A stretch of DNA of 64,000 nt, from the NCBI GenBank assembly GCA_029379385.1, contig CM055613.1:10248001-10312000 (forward strand), written 5' to 3'. The position numbers and the translations under genes are program-made. The stretch is from Quillaja saponaria (taxonomy: Eukaryota; Streptophyta; Magnoliopsida; Fabales; Quillajaceae). Positions 47,803-60,819 of the stretch are shown here, piece after piece; positions within the stretch are counted from its first letter, which is position 1, and each line of letters begins with the position of its first letter. Under the pieces are notes generated by a model. That model searched no databases. It was given only the letters and a program-made list of their open reading frames with translations, and was not told where the DNA came from.

Positions 47803-50800
47803 TTAATTAGTTTCAATCAATTTAGCAGGTTGCTTGCTTTCTTCTGCGGTTCGTTTTCCATCATCTGCCATCATAATAAGAGATCAATTAGTTCTAAGAT
47901 TTTAGTTTAATATTAAAAGCATGTCCATGGAGAAACCTCACAGAGAGGGAACTCACATTACATGATAATAGAACATTCTCTCAAGCTTTGTAATATTGCA
48001 TACATAGAAGATACATATGATGCACACCTATATTCCTTTCTCGATGAACATATAACATGAATACTTGAAATAAAATTCCATGTTAATCATGGTTAGATTT
48101 TTCAGTAGCTATATGGTTTACATTAAAATGTGTCACGACAAACATCATGATTGTCCATGTAGTTAGGGACCAGAAAACATTTGAGACGACTCTTAAGCAA
48201 CTTATCCCCAAACTTGTAGCCAAAATCAAACGAGACCAAAGAATGTTGTAAACAAGATTGCTAGTTCAATATTTCAACTGGTTCATTAGTCAAACAGCTG
48301 AGTTAGCAAAGTAAATTGAGAAAAAAGCCATTTTCAGCTGAACAGGCACAGACACACTACCATTAAAGCCAAGAAATTTTCACTAACTGCTCCTTATATT
48401 GATACCTTGATCTTGTGACAAAGACATGGAGTCCCATGCTGCAGCAGCTTTCGGAACTTCAGTGCTGTGGTTTTGTGCATCACTTGTTTGATCATCATCC
48501 AGTACTTCACCGTTGGTGGAGCTTGGCACTTCAATTTTTCTATCATCTTTTGGGTTTCCACTAATTGAGTCTAGTGCATCACTCTTCCTATTATTTTGCA
48601 GATCCAAAGAAGGCAGTACTGGCTCTGGGTTGGTAGATTCCTGCAGATAGTCCAAAATTAAGATACTGTACAAGAAATTTTACAAAGGACCATAGTGTGC
48701 TAACGAATTCTAGACTAGTCATCTCATTATGTCAGCACAAACAGAAACCAACTAGGATGCAAAATCCAGAGACTTATATGCTTGCAGATTAGATTTTGAC
48801 AAGCTCATGCTGTTGATTATTATTTTCTTTTCTAGACTAGATATTTTATTTTTCCCTTTCATTTACTATGTCTCAGTTATGATTTTTAACCCTTTCTACT
48901 AACAGCAAGCTATACCACTATAAGGCAGACGTCCATCTTCTAAACATGGCTAAGCTTCAGCATAGGCAAATAGTGAAACAAAGAGTGCCAAAGAAAGATA
49001 ACAATCCCCTCCCTCAACAACAACAATAAAAAAGGAGGAAAGTAAAATAATAAAATATAAATATAAGAAAGCATGCATTTAAACTTTGAAAAGAAAAACT
49101 GTTTAATTGGCCAAATCATCTGAAAAAAGAAGGCTCCATTGATGAAAGGATCAAGAATAACCATCATAAAGGTAAAATTCCAATTAGAGATGAAAAATGA
49201 AATCCAATGGTAAATTATAACAATTGATAAGAAACAAAGTATCAGTTCAGTCAGAAACACTTCACATCATGTATAAAGGACAAATATAGTGAGGTCACAA
49301 ATCAATAATCTCAGGAAATATCTTTTTTTTATACCATGCAGATCTAGTGATTTACAAGAAACAAATTGCCTAATCTATTAATCACCATATGATGCCTTTT
49401 CAAGTGTGTTGGTGAAGTTCTTATTCTAGAAAATTCTCCATTGATCATTCTGTCAGTGATCTAAGTAACACTCTCAGAATTACCAATGAGGCATGCTTCT
49501 AGGACTCTATTTAACACAAGGAAAAGAATGTTAGACCATGTGGGTATGAGAAGCATCAGAAATTGCTGGAATGTTTGATATGACAACAGCAGCAGCTTCT
49601 GCATGGGGTTCAAGAGATACTGATGCATTTCCATTAACACCATCCACCTGCCTGTCTCCTACTACATCCCGCTTGAGCATTTTAGGAGTTTTTAATTTTC
49701 TGGCGTAAACACCATTTAAAATAATGTCACCACCTTCTCCAGCAGCTCTTTTCCTGATTTAAAAATTACTTGGTGTATAAACAGAAGTATTTTACAACGG
49801 GAGTCCACGGTATACATAAAACGAGCAACACATTTGGAATGGAGAAAGTGAGAAACAACCATACCTACTGGAACCAATGGTATCAGGATGGTAAGAGTTT
49901 GGATTGTTCGAAAACAATATTCCTTTAAGAGGCCTTCCATCAATATTAGTTTCGATAGTAAATCCTTCTGTGATGCTCTCAGTAACCTTGGCTTGAAATG
50001 TCATCTTCCCTGAAGGAGGGAGGGGTTGATTTAATTGCATATTCTGTCTGCCTACAATTGCAATACTTGCTATTCAGTTACAAACTAATGACAGTTTGAG
50101 AGCATAGATGATAATATCATTAATTCCATTATTTTAGTCGTCACAAATAACAAATAAAAAGACCAAAATTATTATTCAAGTCTCAAACAGCCAATCAGAA
50201 CTACAGCATATTTCAACTATCATGTGTATGTGAAAGAATGATCATAAGTCTTCTCTAATTTGACCAGTTGAGTACTATTTGACAAGTTTGATTAAGAACA
50301 CAATGAAAGGAAAGGGTGCTCACTAATTAAATTGTGGCAAAAGTCACATAAAACCATTCATTCTCAAGAACCCATTCACCATGTGAATGATTATGTAAAA
50401 TGCACTTTGAAAACACAAACCTCTCAAGTAATTTAGTTCCCCTCTGAACCCTTTCCCCGTCAATTTTTAATTTTATGATCTAATGGAATGCAACTGGGAA
50501 CAGATACATGAAAAAGTAACAAAAACTGAAAACGAATGATAAAGTATTAAACTGAAAATAAATGCTGATGGTTACGGTGACTGGTAATGAAATTAAAGCG
50601 CAAGCAGAGTTAGTGACAGTGATGGTTTCTGTAAAATAACTGAAAATCGTCACCAAGTCCAAAACTGTTCTACACCCGAACAGCTTACCAAACCGAATTA
50701 AAATGCAAGTGGGCCTAGTGATTGTGATCGTTTCTGTAAAAGCTTTTCAGCAGAAGAGAAAGTTCATACTTGGCTGGCTCTAACATGAGAAAGTCATGCG

Positions 50801-53800
50801 ATGGACAATATCAGCACTGAATGCAACCAGAGCTTTGTTGTGGACATGATTTAGATTTTGTCCTTGACACTTCAACTTCAATTGGTTCCTTAAAGATAAC
50901 ATTTATAGTCTCTTCTCACTTTCCCTGGCAAGCCCTAAACTCAAATATATCATCAGATTATTTAAATGAATGATGATCAACTTACAAACTCTGTTGAATA
51001 TATAGAGAAATCCCAGAACCAAAAATTAATTCAGAAATTTCCATATATGCAAAAGTGATGGCAATAATAAAGGGAAAAAAATAAAATGAAACGATTACAC
51101 AGAACCTGTGTGCAGGTAATACATGTCATCCAGTGCCTCTAGACTTTTATTACAACCACCCATGAACACAAGAACACAACTCTTGAATGGATCTAAACGA
51201 TCACCAGTCACAGCGAACCTAGGAGAAGGCCCCTCACCTAAAGTTGTCACCTTGGTCGACAGCCCACTATCTGCAAAATAGGAGATGAAGGATGATTTGA
51301 AGGATACAAATGCAGTATGTATAAGGAATCTAAACATATTATAGTCATATCAGCTCTTCTGAGGAGATAAGTAATAAATAAAAATTAGGTCTGTCCTAGT
51401 GACTACATTAATAGTCACCATAAATAATAAACAAGTCAAAGAGACAAGTTTCATGGGAAACCATGCAGTCCCAGATTCTTATTTAATATCTAATGAGAAA
51501 TATCAGCCTCTGTGCTGATTACAAACCATCTAATGATTATCGGCTAAGTTTTCCTGAAATCATTACAAAAGATGTTTGATGTACACTTTTACTGTCAGAC
51601 AAAATTTTTGGAAAGGGAAGCAATTAAAAGTTACATGGATGCATTTTTGGCCAATTAGGACTTAATGAAGAACTTGTCTATATGTGTGTCAATTGTCAGA
51701 TATGTTAGAGCTGTATGAAGTTATTGAGGTTTTCAAAACAAAGACCCCCGAACTAAGATATCAACAACATAATGAGACAATAAGATGGACAACAAGATAA
51801 GCATAAAACATTTTCAATAAATATATATATCAAACTTACCAACATCAAGCATATAAAGGTCATTGTATAGATTTTGTATATCTGTAAATCCCCCAAAAAC
51901 AAAAATGTTCTTGCCAAAAGAAACTGTTGAATGACCTGCTTGAGGTGTTAGCATCTGGCCTAATGTATTGAGCTCCCTCCAAATTAGAGTATCTAAAGAA
52001 TAACAATAGACCTCAAGTAATAAAATAAAAAGGAGTACATGGAACATTAATCTGATAAAGGCCTTGCTGCATTAACAATTGTTGCAAACCTGTATCAAGG
52101 ATATGGACATCAGTCAAATAATAATCATGTTTATCTTCACCAGCAATTACAATAAACTTATTTTTCCAAGATGAGCAAGTGTGGCTATCGCGAGGAGATG
52201 GTGGAGTTCCAGTCGTTGTAGCACATTTCCATACATATGTCTCTACAAGTGAAAAATGAAAATGACGAATAATTAACATCTTCTGATTGATGAATCTCAT
52301 AGAAATGACAAAATTTCCTTTTTTTTTTAAAAAAAAAAAAAAAAAAACGTAAACTTGATGTCAAAGCACCAGCAAGATACAAATCTACTGGGACGTTCTA
52401 CATCTTAACCGAGGAACAAACTATATCTATAAAAGTAAGGCAACACTCCCCTACATCAAAATCCCCAGAAACTACATCCCAACAACTTCCCTTATGCTAG
52501 CAGATCAGCAGGCACCTTCTCTCTCTTAAGTACAAATAATTGTCTCAAATAATTCATAGAGTGAGAAACTTCACTCAGTTCAATCAAAATTTTACCATCT
52601 GCATGCATAGTAGTCAAATATAGATTTGAAAATCTTGATTTTGAGAGAATCAAATCGTAAGATTCAATATAAATTCTTCAAGTTAATTCCAAATGAAATT
52701 TATAAATGTAACACAAACAAAATTCTTAGAAAAATGAGATAGATTAACATAAAACAAATAGCTATTTGATCCATTGAAAGAGAAATTGGCTTTAAAGCAA
52801 GTAATTTGTGTCTTAAGAAAAACTTCTTCCCTTCAAAGGCATTGATTCTTCTTCTCTTTGAAGAATAGCCACCCAACCATTCTTTAGATTAAAAATATAC
52901 GTCTTTACTCAAAAAATACCTCGAGATTGTATAAAAGACACTTCAAAGGCTTTTAAATCCCGAAAAAAAATGCTTATTTTGACTTTTTAACATCTAAGTT
53001 CTATTTGGGATCTAACGGTACATTAAGATACGGGTCTGGCCTATTAGATCATGAATCGTACAATTCGGTTGTAGTTTAGCTTCAGCCATAAAATTCGCAT
53101 CGATTAGTACTTAAATTGAATTAATCGTAAGATTATGATAACTATGTCTATAAGTGGCCTCATCTAGAAGCACAACTATAAATACTACAATGAACAAGCA
53201 ATCGACATAAGATTCATAAGTAGCCAATGATATAGAAAATCCACCTGTATTCAATATGTAAAGATCATTCAAATTCCTTTCATTATTAGTATCTAAAGGT
53301 TTTCCAGTTCCTCCAAACATGAACAACCGTTTACCAAGGAGTGCTGCACCATGACCCTCTTGTGCCTCCGGTCCCTCTCCTCTTATGCTTGGAGAAATCC
53401 AAGTATGTGAAGCTAAAAAAAGGATAAAAACACATAATTGAGTAAGAGATAAATGAAATACATATCAAAACTATCAGTTACTTGCAGTCGGTGTTATCAA
53501 AGGCCCTAGGCGCTAGGGTCCTTGGAGCCTTAGCTCTAGGCATCAGGCAAGCTTTCAACTAGCAAGAACTAGCACTAATATGTTATGAAAGAGTTTAAAA
53601 TAAAAAATAAAAAAATAACTCTAGGCTATAATTCCAGCAAGTTGAAAGTAAAAATAGAGAAAATCTAGCTATAGTAAAGAGACAAGGATTAAAATGTCAT
53701 TTTTTGAAGTATTGATAAGTCTAGAAATGGATACGTATTGAAAATTTCATGGAAACAATGAAGGGTCCTGGAAACATGTAGAAATATTATGTACTCCTTA

Positions 53801-56767
53801 TTTATATGTGATTTGTAATGCATATAACGATTAATTGTGCATGTTTAAAGGTTTGTTTTGTCTTTTCACATAATCTATATTTTCCTTTTACATTTGCAAT
53901 CTTAATCATTTATTAAACTGTACGTAATGTAACTAATACATATAAATGAAATTTAATGATAATAGTTTAGAAATAATACTTGCACTTAACTATTTTTTTT
54001 TTTTGTCATTTGACTAGCTTCCGTATAATAATTTTTTCTATAACTTTTAGTTTTTATACTGATAAAAGGTAATTGTATAATCAAAAAAATACAATTTAGT
54101 TTATATATCTTACTTGTTCATAACTAAGTATAAATATGTAAAATTAAAAATAAATAAATAAATAAAATTATTAGTTATAATTTTACATTGAAAAAATATA
54201 GAAAGAAAAATATTCAAACTAAAATTTATTTCTTTTATGAATTAAAAACAACATATCACTAAAAAAAATCTTTGTTGATTCTGACATGAATCTCCATTTG
54301 TGCTTATTTTCTTCTTTACTGGCATTATGGAAATCTTAAGATTTCTCTTTTTTTGAAAATTTTAAATTTTGAGTTTGTAGAGGATACAATCCGATACCAA
54401 CAAGTATCAAAGGTTAAGTTTGAATCGGTAGTAAACAATGATTTCATATCCGTAACTTAAAATACGAATACGTTTCACCTGTATCGCTATAAAAGATATG
54501 GCATTTAGTTCCTTGGAAAGAATACAACAAGTACTGCACTAAATCCAGCAAGTAAAAACAACCTCTAAGCCAAAAGCAACAAAATTACAGCTTTTTCTAA
54601 ATTCCTAAGAGGTCCAGCAAGTGGTCCAATAGGGGGCCTAGGCATGCACCTGAGGGGTTAGATGAGCGCCTGAAGGGCCCAGGCATCCCTTGAGTGAAGG
54701 TGTGCAGAGGTGAAAGGGTTGTAGCCTCTCGCCTTTTGAGCAAGGCACGCCTTTACTAACACTGCTAGCAGTCATGCATAACATTCTCAGATTTCTTAAT
54801 TTTCAACAATTACTTAAGCAAGCTTTGTTGTCTTCTAGATACTAGAGACAGCTACAACTGGGGGGTGAGGGCTGCCTTCCAAAAGATGGAAAAGGAAACT
54901 TATCTCACATATAGATTCTAAACACACCTCAGACCACCCTATGGTTGGAAAAAAGTATTGACTTATGTTCACATACCAATGACCCTCCAAAGTTGGCGAA
55001 AAATCATATTAAAAAGTTTAGCTTTTGGTCTAGTAGTATATACATTTTTTGGTAGAGGATTATTTCCTGAACATTTAATGATATTATGCACAGGTTTTGC
55101 TTCATTATCTCCCATAAATTGGATCTAAACCCCACTCTATCTCCTACCCATGAATAAGATAGTAGTAAGTCTCCTTTTTAAAGAACAAGTTCCCACTCTA
55201 AATTCTTAGAAAAAGTAAAAGAAGAAAAACAATGGCCCCACTGTAATATTTTAAACATAAAAAATATCAAGGTTAGTACAACTTTATAAGAACATCAGAT
55301 GTTCTGATCACAGTTCCGCATGCTTAATACCCGTGAGAAAAATCAAAATTTTGGAATTCTGTTGCTAAGGCAAGAAAATCCAATAAATTATTGCTTTTTT
55401 CTTTTCTTATGACTTAATAGTTAATAATAAGAATAGATGATATAATACCAATGATCTGGCATAGTTCATTGCTCCTCAAGAAATAATGCCAAATTCGTCA
55501 CTGCTATTCTCTACACAAGATGGGAAACTTGAACAGGGCTTGACTACTACTTCAGCCAACTTCAGCGAAATTAATTTTGCTACTGGAAGAATATGTTAAA
55601 GATATACAGGATTTAGCCAACGACATCATTAAGATATAGGCTAAGCATTTATATGGCACACACTGGTGAAGAGAACAGAATGACAACTCACAAGTATCTA
55701 GTATATGCAAATCTTTGAGAGGATTTATCCCATCTGTACCCCCAAACACAAAGAGATTATCACCAACAGTGGTACAGCTGTGGCTCTCTCTTGGAGTGGG
55801 AGGGGTGCATTTTATCACAGGTTGGCTCCATGTCTGCTTAACTGCAAATGAGGAATGAGAGAATGAAAATCTCTAAATGGACTAGCAATAGTACCTGAAA
55901 AAATCCATAAACTAACAATATTAACATAAAAAACAGTAAGAAAAGAACAAATGACGGTTAGTTCCGCACGGGTCCCTCAAAAGACAATGAAAAAGCAAAA
56001 AATAAAAATAAAATTATATATATATATATATATACATTATTCAAAAGAATAGAGCTAAAATTAGAAACAATCGGAACTGTTGATGTTTTCTTTTCCCTCT
56101 TTTTGCCTTTGTAGACAAAACAAACCGAAAGAACCTAGTGAAATAGTTTTTGTAACAGGACACTTACTAGATTACATTCGAAAAAGAAAATCAACTAAAA
56201 AACTCTTCTATAGAAAAAAAGTTAAAAGGACCTATCATAACTAAGGACAAAAAAAGTTTCAAACTTTATCTCAAAGCAATAATGAACAAGAATGTCTAAT
56301 TCCAGACGAAGAGAATGTGCTAGATAGAGAAACCTAGAATAATGGGAAATTTCGAAGACCCACCAGTGTCAAAGACGTGCACTGGGTTGGTCTGGCAGTT
56401 ATCTTGGCTATATCTATAGGAAAAATTAAAAGGAACCTATCATAACTGAGGACAAAAAAAATTTCAAACTTTATGTCAGAGCAACAATGAACAACACTGT
56501 CCAATCCAGACGAAGAGAATGTGCTAGACAGAGAAACCCAGAAATAATGGGAAATTTCGAAGACCCACCATTGTCAAAGACATGCACTTGGTTGGTCTGG
56601 CAGTTATCTTTGCCATAACCACCAAAGAGATAGAGAAACCTTCCTCCTTTAATGGCGTTGCAGGTGTGTCCCCACCTCTTCCCTGGCCCAGATATCTCAC
56701 CTACTACTCCTCTTGCAGCTTCTCCTTGACCATGTATTGGGTTTAACTGGACCTTTTCCCACCTCAT
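47803..56767 (-). CDS. kelch-repeat (galactose oxidase-like beta-propeller) protein
   Basis: Ten coding exons on the minus strand: 56767-56569, 55841-55692, 53412-53245, 52242-52090, 51992-51840, 51270-51106, 50051-49865, 49753-~49537, 48640-48406 and 47864-47803; about 562 residues. Exons 1-6 each hold about one kelch blade, with GG doublets (LYLFGGYG, LFVFGGTDG, LFMFGGTGK, IFVFGGFTD, LVFMGGCNK) and DLYILNT/DVHILDT strand ends; the phase-1 introns between them support repeat-by-exon growth. The C-terminal third is hydrophilic and low-complexity. It resembles Arabidopsis At1g18610/At1g74150 as I recall them; the function is not established, though kelch propellers usually bind proteins. The fourth blade reads IVIAGEDK, lacking one glycine of the usual pair. 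The exon 8 donor (ATG|GTCTAA) is weak: read-through stops at 49531-49533. Exons 9-10 are phase-compatible and end at TAA 47803-47805. Confidence 0.88.
53490..54765. mobile_element. hAT-like non-autonomous element in kelch intron 2
   Basis: The ends read GGTGTTATCAAAGGC on the left and, reverse-complemented, GCAGTGTTAGTAAAGGC on the right. Flanking 8-mers TTGCAGTC (53482-53489) and TAGCAGTC (54766-54773) match at 7 of 8 positions. Subterminal regions at both ends are rich in AGGC/GCGCC motifs, while the interior is AT-rich with no long frame. The 8-bp duplication and subterminal repeats suggest the hAT superfamily. It lies within the 2.28-kb second intron (53413-55691). Confidence 0.5.
56015..56034. 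repeat. TA microsatellite in kelch intron 1
   Basis: About ten uninterrupted TA units inside the first intron (55842-56568). Confidence 0.85.
56207..56607. repeat. 206-bp tandem duplication over the kelch exon 1/intron 1 junction
   Basis: Unit 1 (56207-56412) and unit 2 (56413-~56607) are near-identical, beginning TCTATAG. Unit 2 contains the real 3' end of exon 1 and its GTGGGTC donor at 56568. Unit 1 contains a slightly altered copy of the exon end (DNCQTNPVHVFDTG-like) plus its own GTGGGT, now inside intron 1. No acceptor precedes the copy closely, so it is probably not an exon. Confidence 0.85.
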
Positions 56768-57290
56768 TTTGGGGGATCAAATAGAAAAGGTGGTGATGGA
56801 AACAATCGGTGAGAAAATGCAAAGATAAAAAATAAAAAAAATAAAAAAATCCTTACTTTCTATTTGAGAAAGTTAAATCAGAGAGGGGAACTCTTGGATT
56901 GAGTGGATTTCGCGCAATTTTTCAGTTAATCTAAATGAAAACTATAAAACAGGGAAAAACAATTTTCAAATGACAGTGTGAAATGGTTAAACTGTCAAGA
57001 TGAGCTAAAAAAGAGAAGAAAGAAAGTGAAAAAAATGAGAGAAAGTGAGAGTCAAGAAAGAGTGTAGTCCTATGAATGAATCTTCATTTTCTTATGATGC
57101 AGGCTGCTACAAATATGAAACGTGGCACATGGACTGTGGCTTGATGTGAATTGGATCATTTGACACAGTAAAGCTCTTGATTATTACAATTTTTAAATTT
57201 AAAGGGTGTCTTAAATATTTGCTCATTTATTCATCTATCCTTTCATAAAAGCCCGAAAACTCTCAAGAACCAAGGATTCTGGGAAGTTAA
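56768..57290. promoter_or_regulatory. probable leader and promoter of the kelch gene
   Basis: Sequence upstream of the kelch start codon on the minus strand. No clear TATA box can be assigned with confidence, and no gene is visible. Confidence 0.3.
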
Positions 57291-57314
57291 TTGATAATTA
57301 GGTGATTACACGAG

Positions 57315-57551
57315 ATAGAGGATATTGAGAAGAAGATTGACTTTTTAGTGCACAGGATGAAATATAATGTTGATTGTTTGCCTGATGTTCCAGAATATTT
57401 GAGAGTAAATTTCGACAAGCAGATTTTATTGTGGAAGCAATTATTTCTTTTTATTTCTGATACACCAGTTCTGTTCCAATGCAGAAAAGGGGAGCCCATG
57501 GCTAATGCTGTGGCATCTTGGCAAATATCTTTGGATGAACAAGAGACTTGA
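57315..57551 (+). pseudogene. possible mTERF-like gene fragment
   Basis: A plus-strand frame reads IEDIEKKIDFLVHRMKYN then DVPEYLRVNFDKQI, and continues to a stop at 57549-57551. The spacing of EKKIDFLV, then a P-x-YL-x-VNFDKQI stretch, recalls one repeat of plant mTERF (mitochondrial/plastid transcription termination factor) proteins. It is short, lacks a plausible start or neighbouring repeats, and lies between two minus-strand genes, so it is at best a relic. It could be chance. Confidence 0.25.
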
Positions 57552-57619
57552 GGAAGCTCAGAAAACAAACGAGTGACCAATGTAAATTTCCTTTATTTGC
57601 TTAATTGGAATGTTATACA

Positions 57620-58023
57620 CTAAGATGTCTGGACATTATGCACAATATATTGTGAACAAGACTCTACATGCAGCCAGTGAACGATTTGCTATTGTTTCTT
57701 GACGTAAGGAGAACTTGTTGAATGCACAGGGGCCTAAGGTGGGATTTAAAAATTTTAACAGATGAATTCTTAAGGGGTGCGGATCCTCTGCTTTTTCTTC
57801 ATGAACAGTAGAGGATCTTCTAAGAGAGAGAATGAAACAAATTTTTCTCAAATGATAAAATAGTTTTTTTCAATAATACACTTTTTGAGTGGAATAGATC
57901 CCTCTCCGGTACAAAGACAGGACTTTCTAACAAAATGCATTATTTGGTCCAAGCAAAAGCAATCGTGGCAATTTTTCACCTGATTGAATAGTTTACTTCC
58001 TTTTACATAATCAGATAGTCAAA
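57620..58023 (-). other. probable 3' UTR of the ABCB gene
   Basis: Non-coding sequence directly downstream of the ABCB stop codon on the minus strand. A poly(A) site cannot be placed. Confidence 0.35.
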
Positions 58024-60771
58024 CTAGATTTCAGATTTTGTAGATTGTAGTTGTCTCCTAACTAATGCAGTATAAACACCATTCTTGCTGAGGAGTTCTT
58101 CATGCGTGCCATTCTCAACTATCTGACCATCAGAAACAACTGCCACGATGTCTGCACTTTTGACAGTTGATAGCCTATGAGCTATCACTAGTACTGTCCT
58201 CCCCTTCATTAAAGAATCCATGGCATCCTGTACCACATGCGAATTATATTTTGTCAAATAAGACCAAGTTTTGAGTTATGGAAAAGAAAAAAAAAAAGAA
58301 ACAAGATAATTTAAAAAAATATGTCAATCCACCTGCACAAGGTATTCACTTTCAGCATCCAGAGCACTAGTGGCTTCATCTAAGAGTAGAATTCTTGGAT
58401 TCATAAGCAGGGCTCTGGCAATGGCTATTCTCTGTTTCTGTCCTCCTGAAAGCCTTACCCCACGTTCTCCAACATGGGTTTGATAATTTTCTGGAAATTT
58501 TGATACAAATTCATGTGCATTGGCCATTTTCTGCATTCTCATCCATACAATAATCAGAACCAACACTATAGATGGTGAGGAGTCTAATAGGTAAAAGATA
58601 TATGAATCTTACAGCAGCAGTTTCTATGTCAGCACTGTTAACTTTTCCATCAAGTCCATAGGCTATGTTCTCCTCTATGGAACAATTGAAAAGAATAGGT
58701 TCCTGACTCACTATACTGATCTGTATATCGAAATGTGAAGTGAATCAAAATTTCTTTGTCCAAATTAAGGATGAAATAATAAATTTTAAAGAAGAAATGA
58801 TGCATGTTTAGAAACAGCACGTACAACAGTATGTGCTAACATGAAATAATATTAACACAACATAAAGTACAAGATACAAGATGATAAGCATAAGGGAATA
58901 AAAGGTCAAGTTGATATAGTTTTTCTTCCCCTAATCTAACCTATTAAATTCATTACAAATAAAGTTACTACTAGAAGTTGATATAAAAGTGTATTTACAT
59001 GTCGTATTTAGATTAATGCTATTGTGATTATTATGTGTCTTTAAGCCTTTGTTTGTGAACTATTTGAGGGAGGAAAGAAATTGAGAGGAAAAAAAGTGGA
59101 GAGAATATAATTTTCTCTCCCCTTGTTTGGGAAATGAAGGTGTGAAAATGGAAATAGGAAGTTATTAGTAAAATTACCTAATACTTCCATACACACCTCC
59201 CAAACAAATTGTTAGTGAGAGCAAATAAGTAATTCATGATATCTCCATAATTAGTAATCTAATTTTCTTTTTAGTTTTTCTCCAAAAGGGAGGGGAAAAA
59301 TTTAGGTGGTCCCAACTCAATTTCCTCTCCAAATTCTTTACTATCATTTTCCTCTTGATTACCAAACAAGTGAAAAAAAGTTTCCACCTTTGATTTCCTT
59401 CCTTTCATTTTCTTTCCTCCTATTTTCTCATATCTCAAAGAGGGAAAAAAGAAGAAGATTTATTAACTGCAGTTAGGGGTGGTAATGAGCCGAGCTAGCT
59501 CATGAACAGCTCGTGAGCTACTCGTTAAGAGCTCGGATCAAGCTCGGCTCGTTTTTTAAACGAGCCGATCTTGAACTTTATTTTAAGCTCGTTTAGTAAA
59601 ACGAGCCGAGCTCAATCTTTCCAAAGCTCGGCTCGTGAGCTCGTGAGCTAGCTCGTTTAATATTATTTAATAATTTTTTTTATTATTTATATATACATTT
59701 ATAATAAATATATTTATATACAACAAAATTAACACAAATTGTTACTTGGTTTAGTGGTAATCTGTACAAATATTCACTAAGAGGTCTTGGGTTCAACTCT
59801 CCTTGCCTACAAAACATTTTTAGAATTTTCAAAAAAATTTCACGAGCCCTTAACGAGCCGAGCCGAGCTTTGCCAAAGCTCAGCTCGAGCTCGGCTCGTT
59901 GACACCCCTAACAGCAGTGCACTTCTGTTACAGTGTTAAAGTGTTAGAATCGTGCTGTACAGATATAGAACCAATGGTGGGACATGTTTCACACAAGCAT
60001 GCTGGGCAATTTAAACACCAACGAACTTGTAGTCTGTATCTTGAATTTAGTGCACAAAAAATTAAAGAATTTGCAATTAGAATACCTTCCTGTGTAGATG
60101 CTCATGTGATATTTCCACCAATGGAACCCCATTCAGCAGAATATTTCCCTTGACCGGGTCATAAAATCTTTCAATCAAGTTTGCTATTGTAGTCTGCAAC
60201 AAAGAAGAAATAATCCATGGTAAGTACTCAGGGTCTCAGGCTTAATGTTTTGATTTTTCTTTTTCCTTTCTCTTTAATTCTATGCTTTAATTAACAGGAT
60301 GTCACTCCCAAGTGAAAATTTACTTTTCCTCCCCCACTTGGACCAACAAGAGCAACTTTTGATCCAGGCTGTAGTTTCAATGTGATTCCCTGTAGATGAC
60401 AAAATCAGACATCAGCACAATTTGCAATTCATACAGCACAATATATGTACTACCATAAAAAAAAAGTTTAGTAAGTATAGCAGAAGCAGTTACCTTGAGT
60501 ACCATATGATTAGGACGGGATGGATAAGAAAACCAGATATCATTTAATTCCACTTCCCCGTCTTGATCACTACAATAATACAGTTACTGTCACAATTTAC
60601 AATCAGTTTGAAGTTCATAATTATCTTCCTTTTCCAGGCATATTAAAGATGTTGACTTGCCAATTTTACCTAACCAATGTGATTAACCTCATACAGCAAA
60701 CATGAAATTTGAACTAATAAAGAGTGACTATATAATGCAGGGGTTGGTTAGGAAGTCGGAAATCTACCACC

Positions 60772-60819
<48 letters not shown>

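Noticed and set aside
59741..59815. A tRNA gene
   Set aside because: A and B boxes are present, but the acceptor and anticodon stems do not pair, so it is not a functional tRNA.
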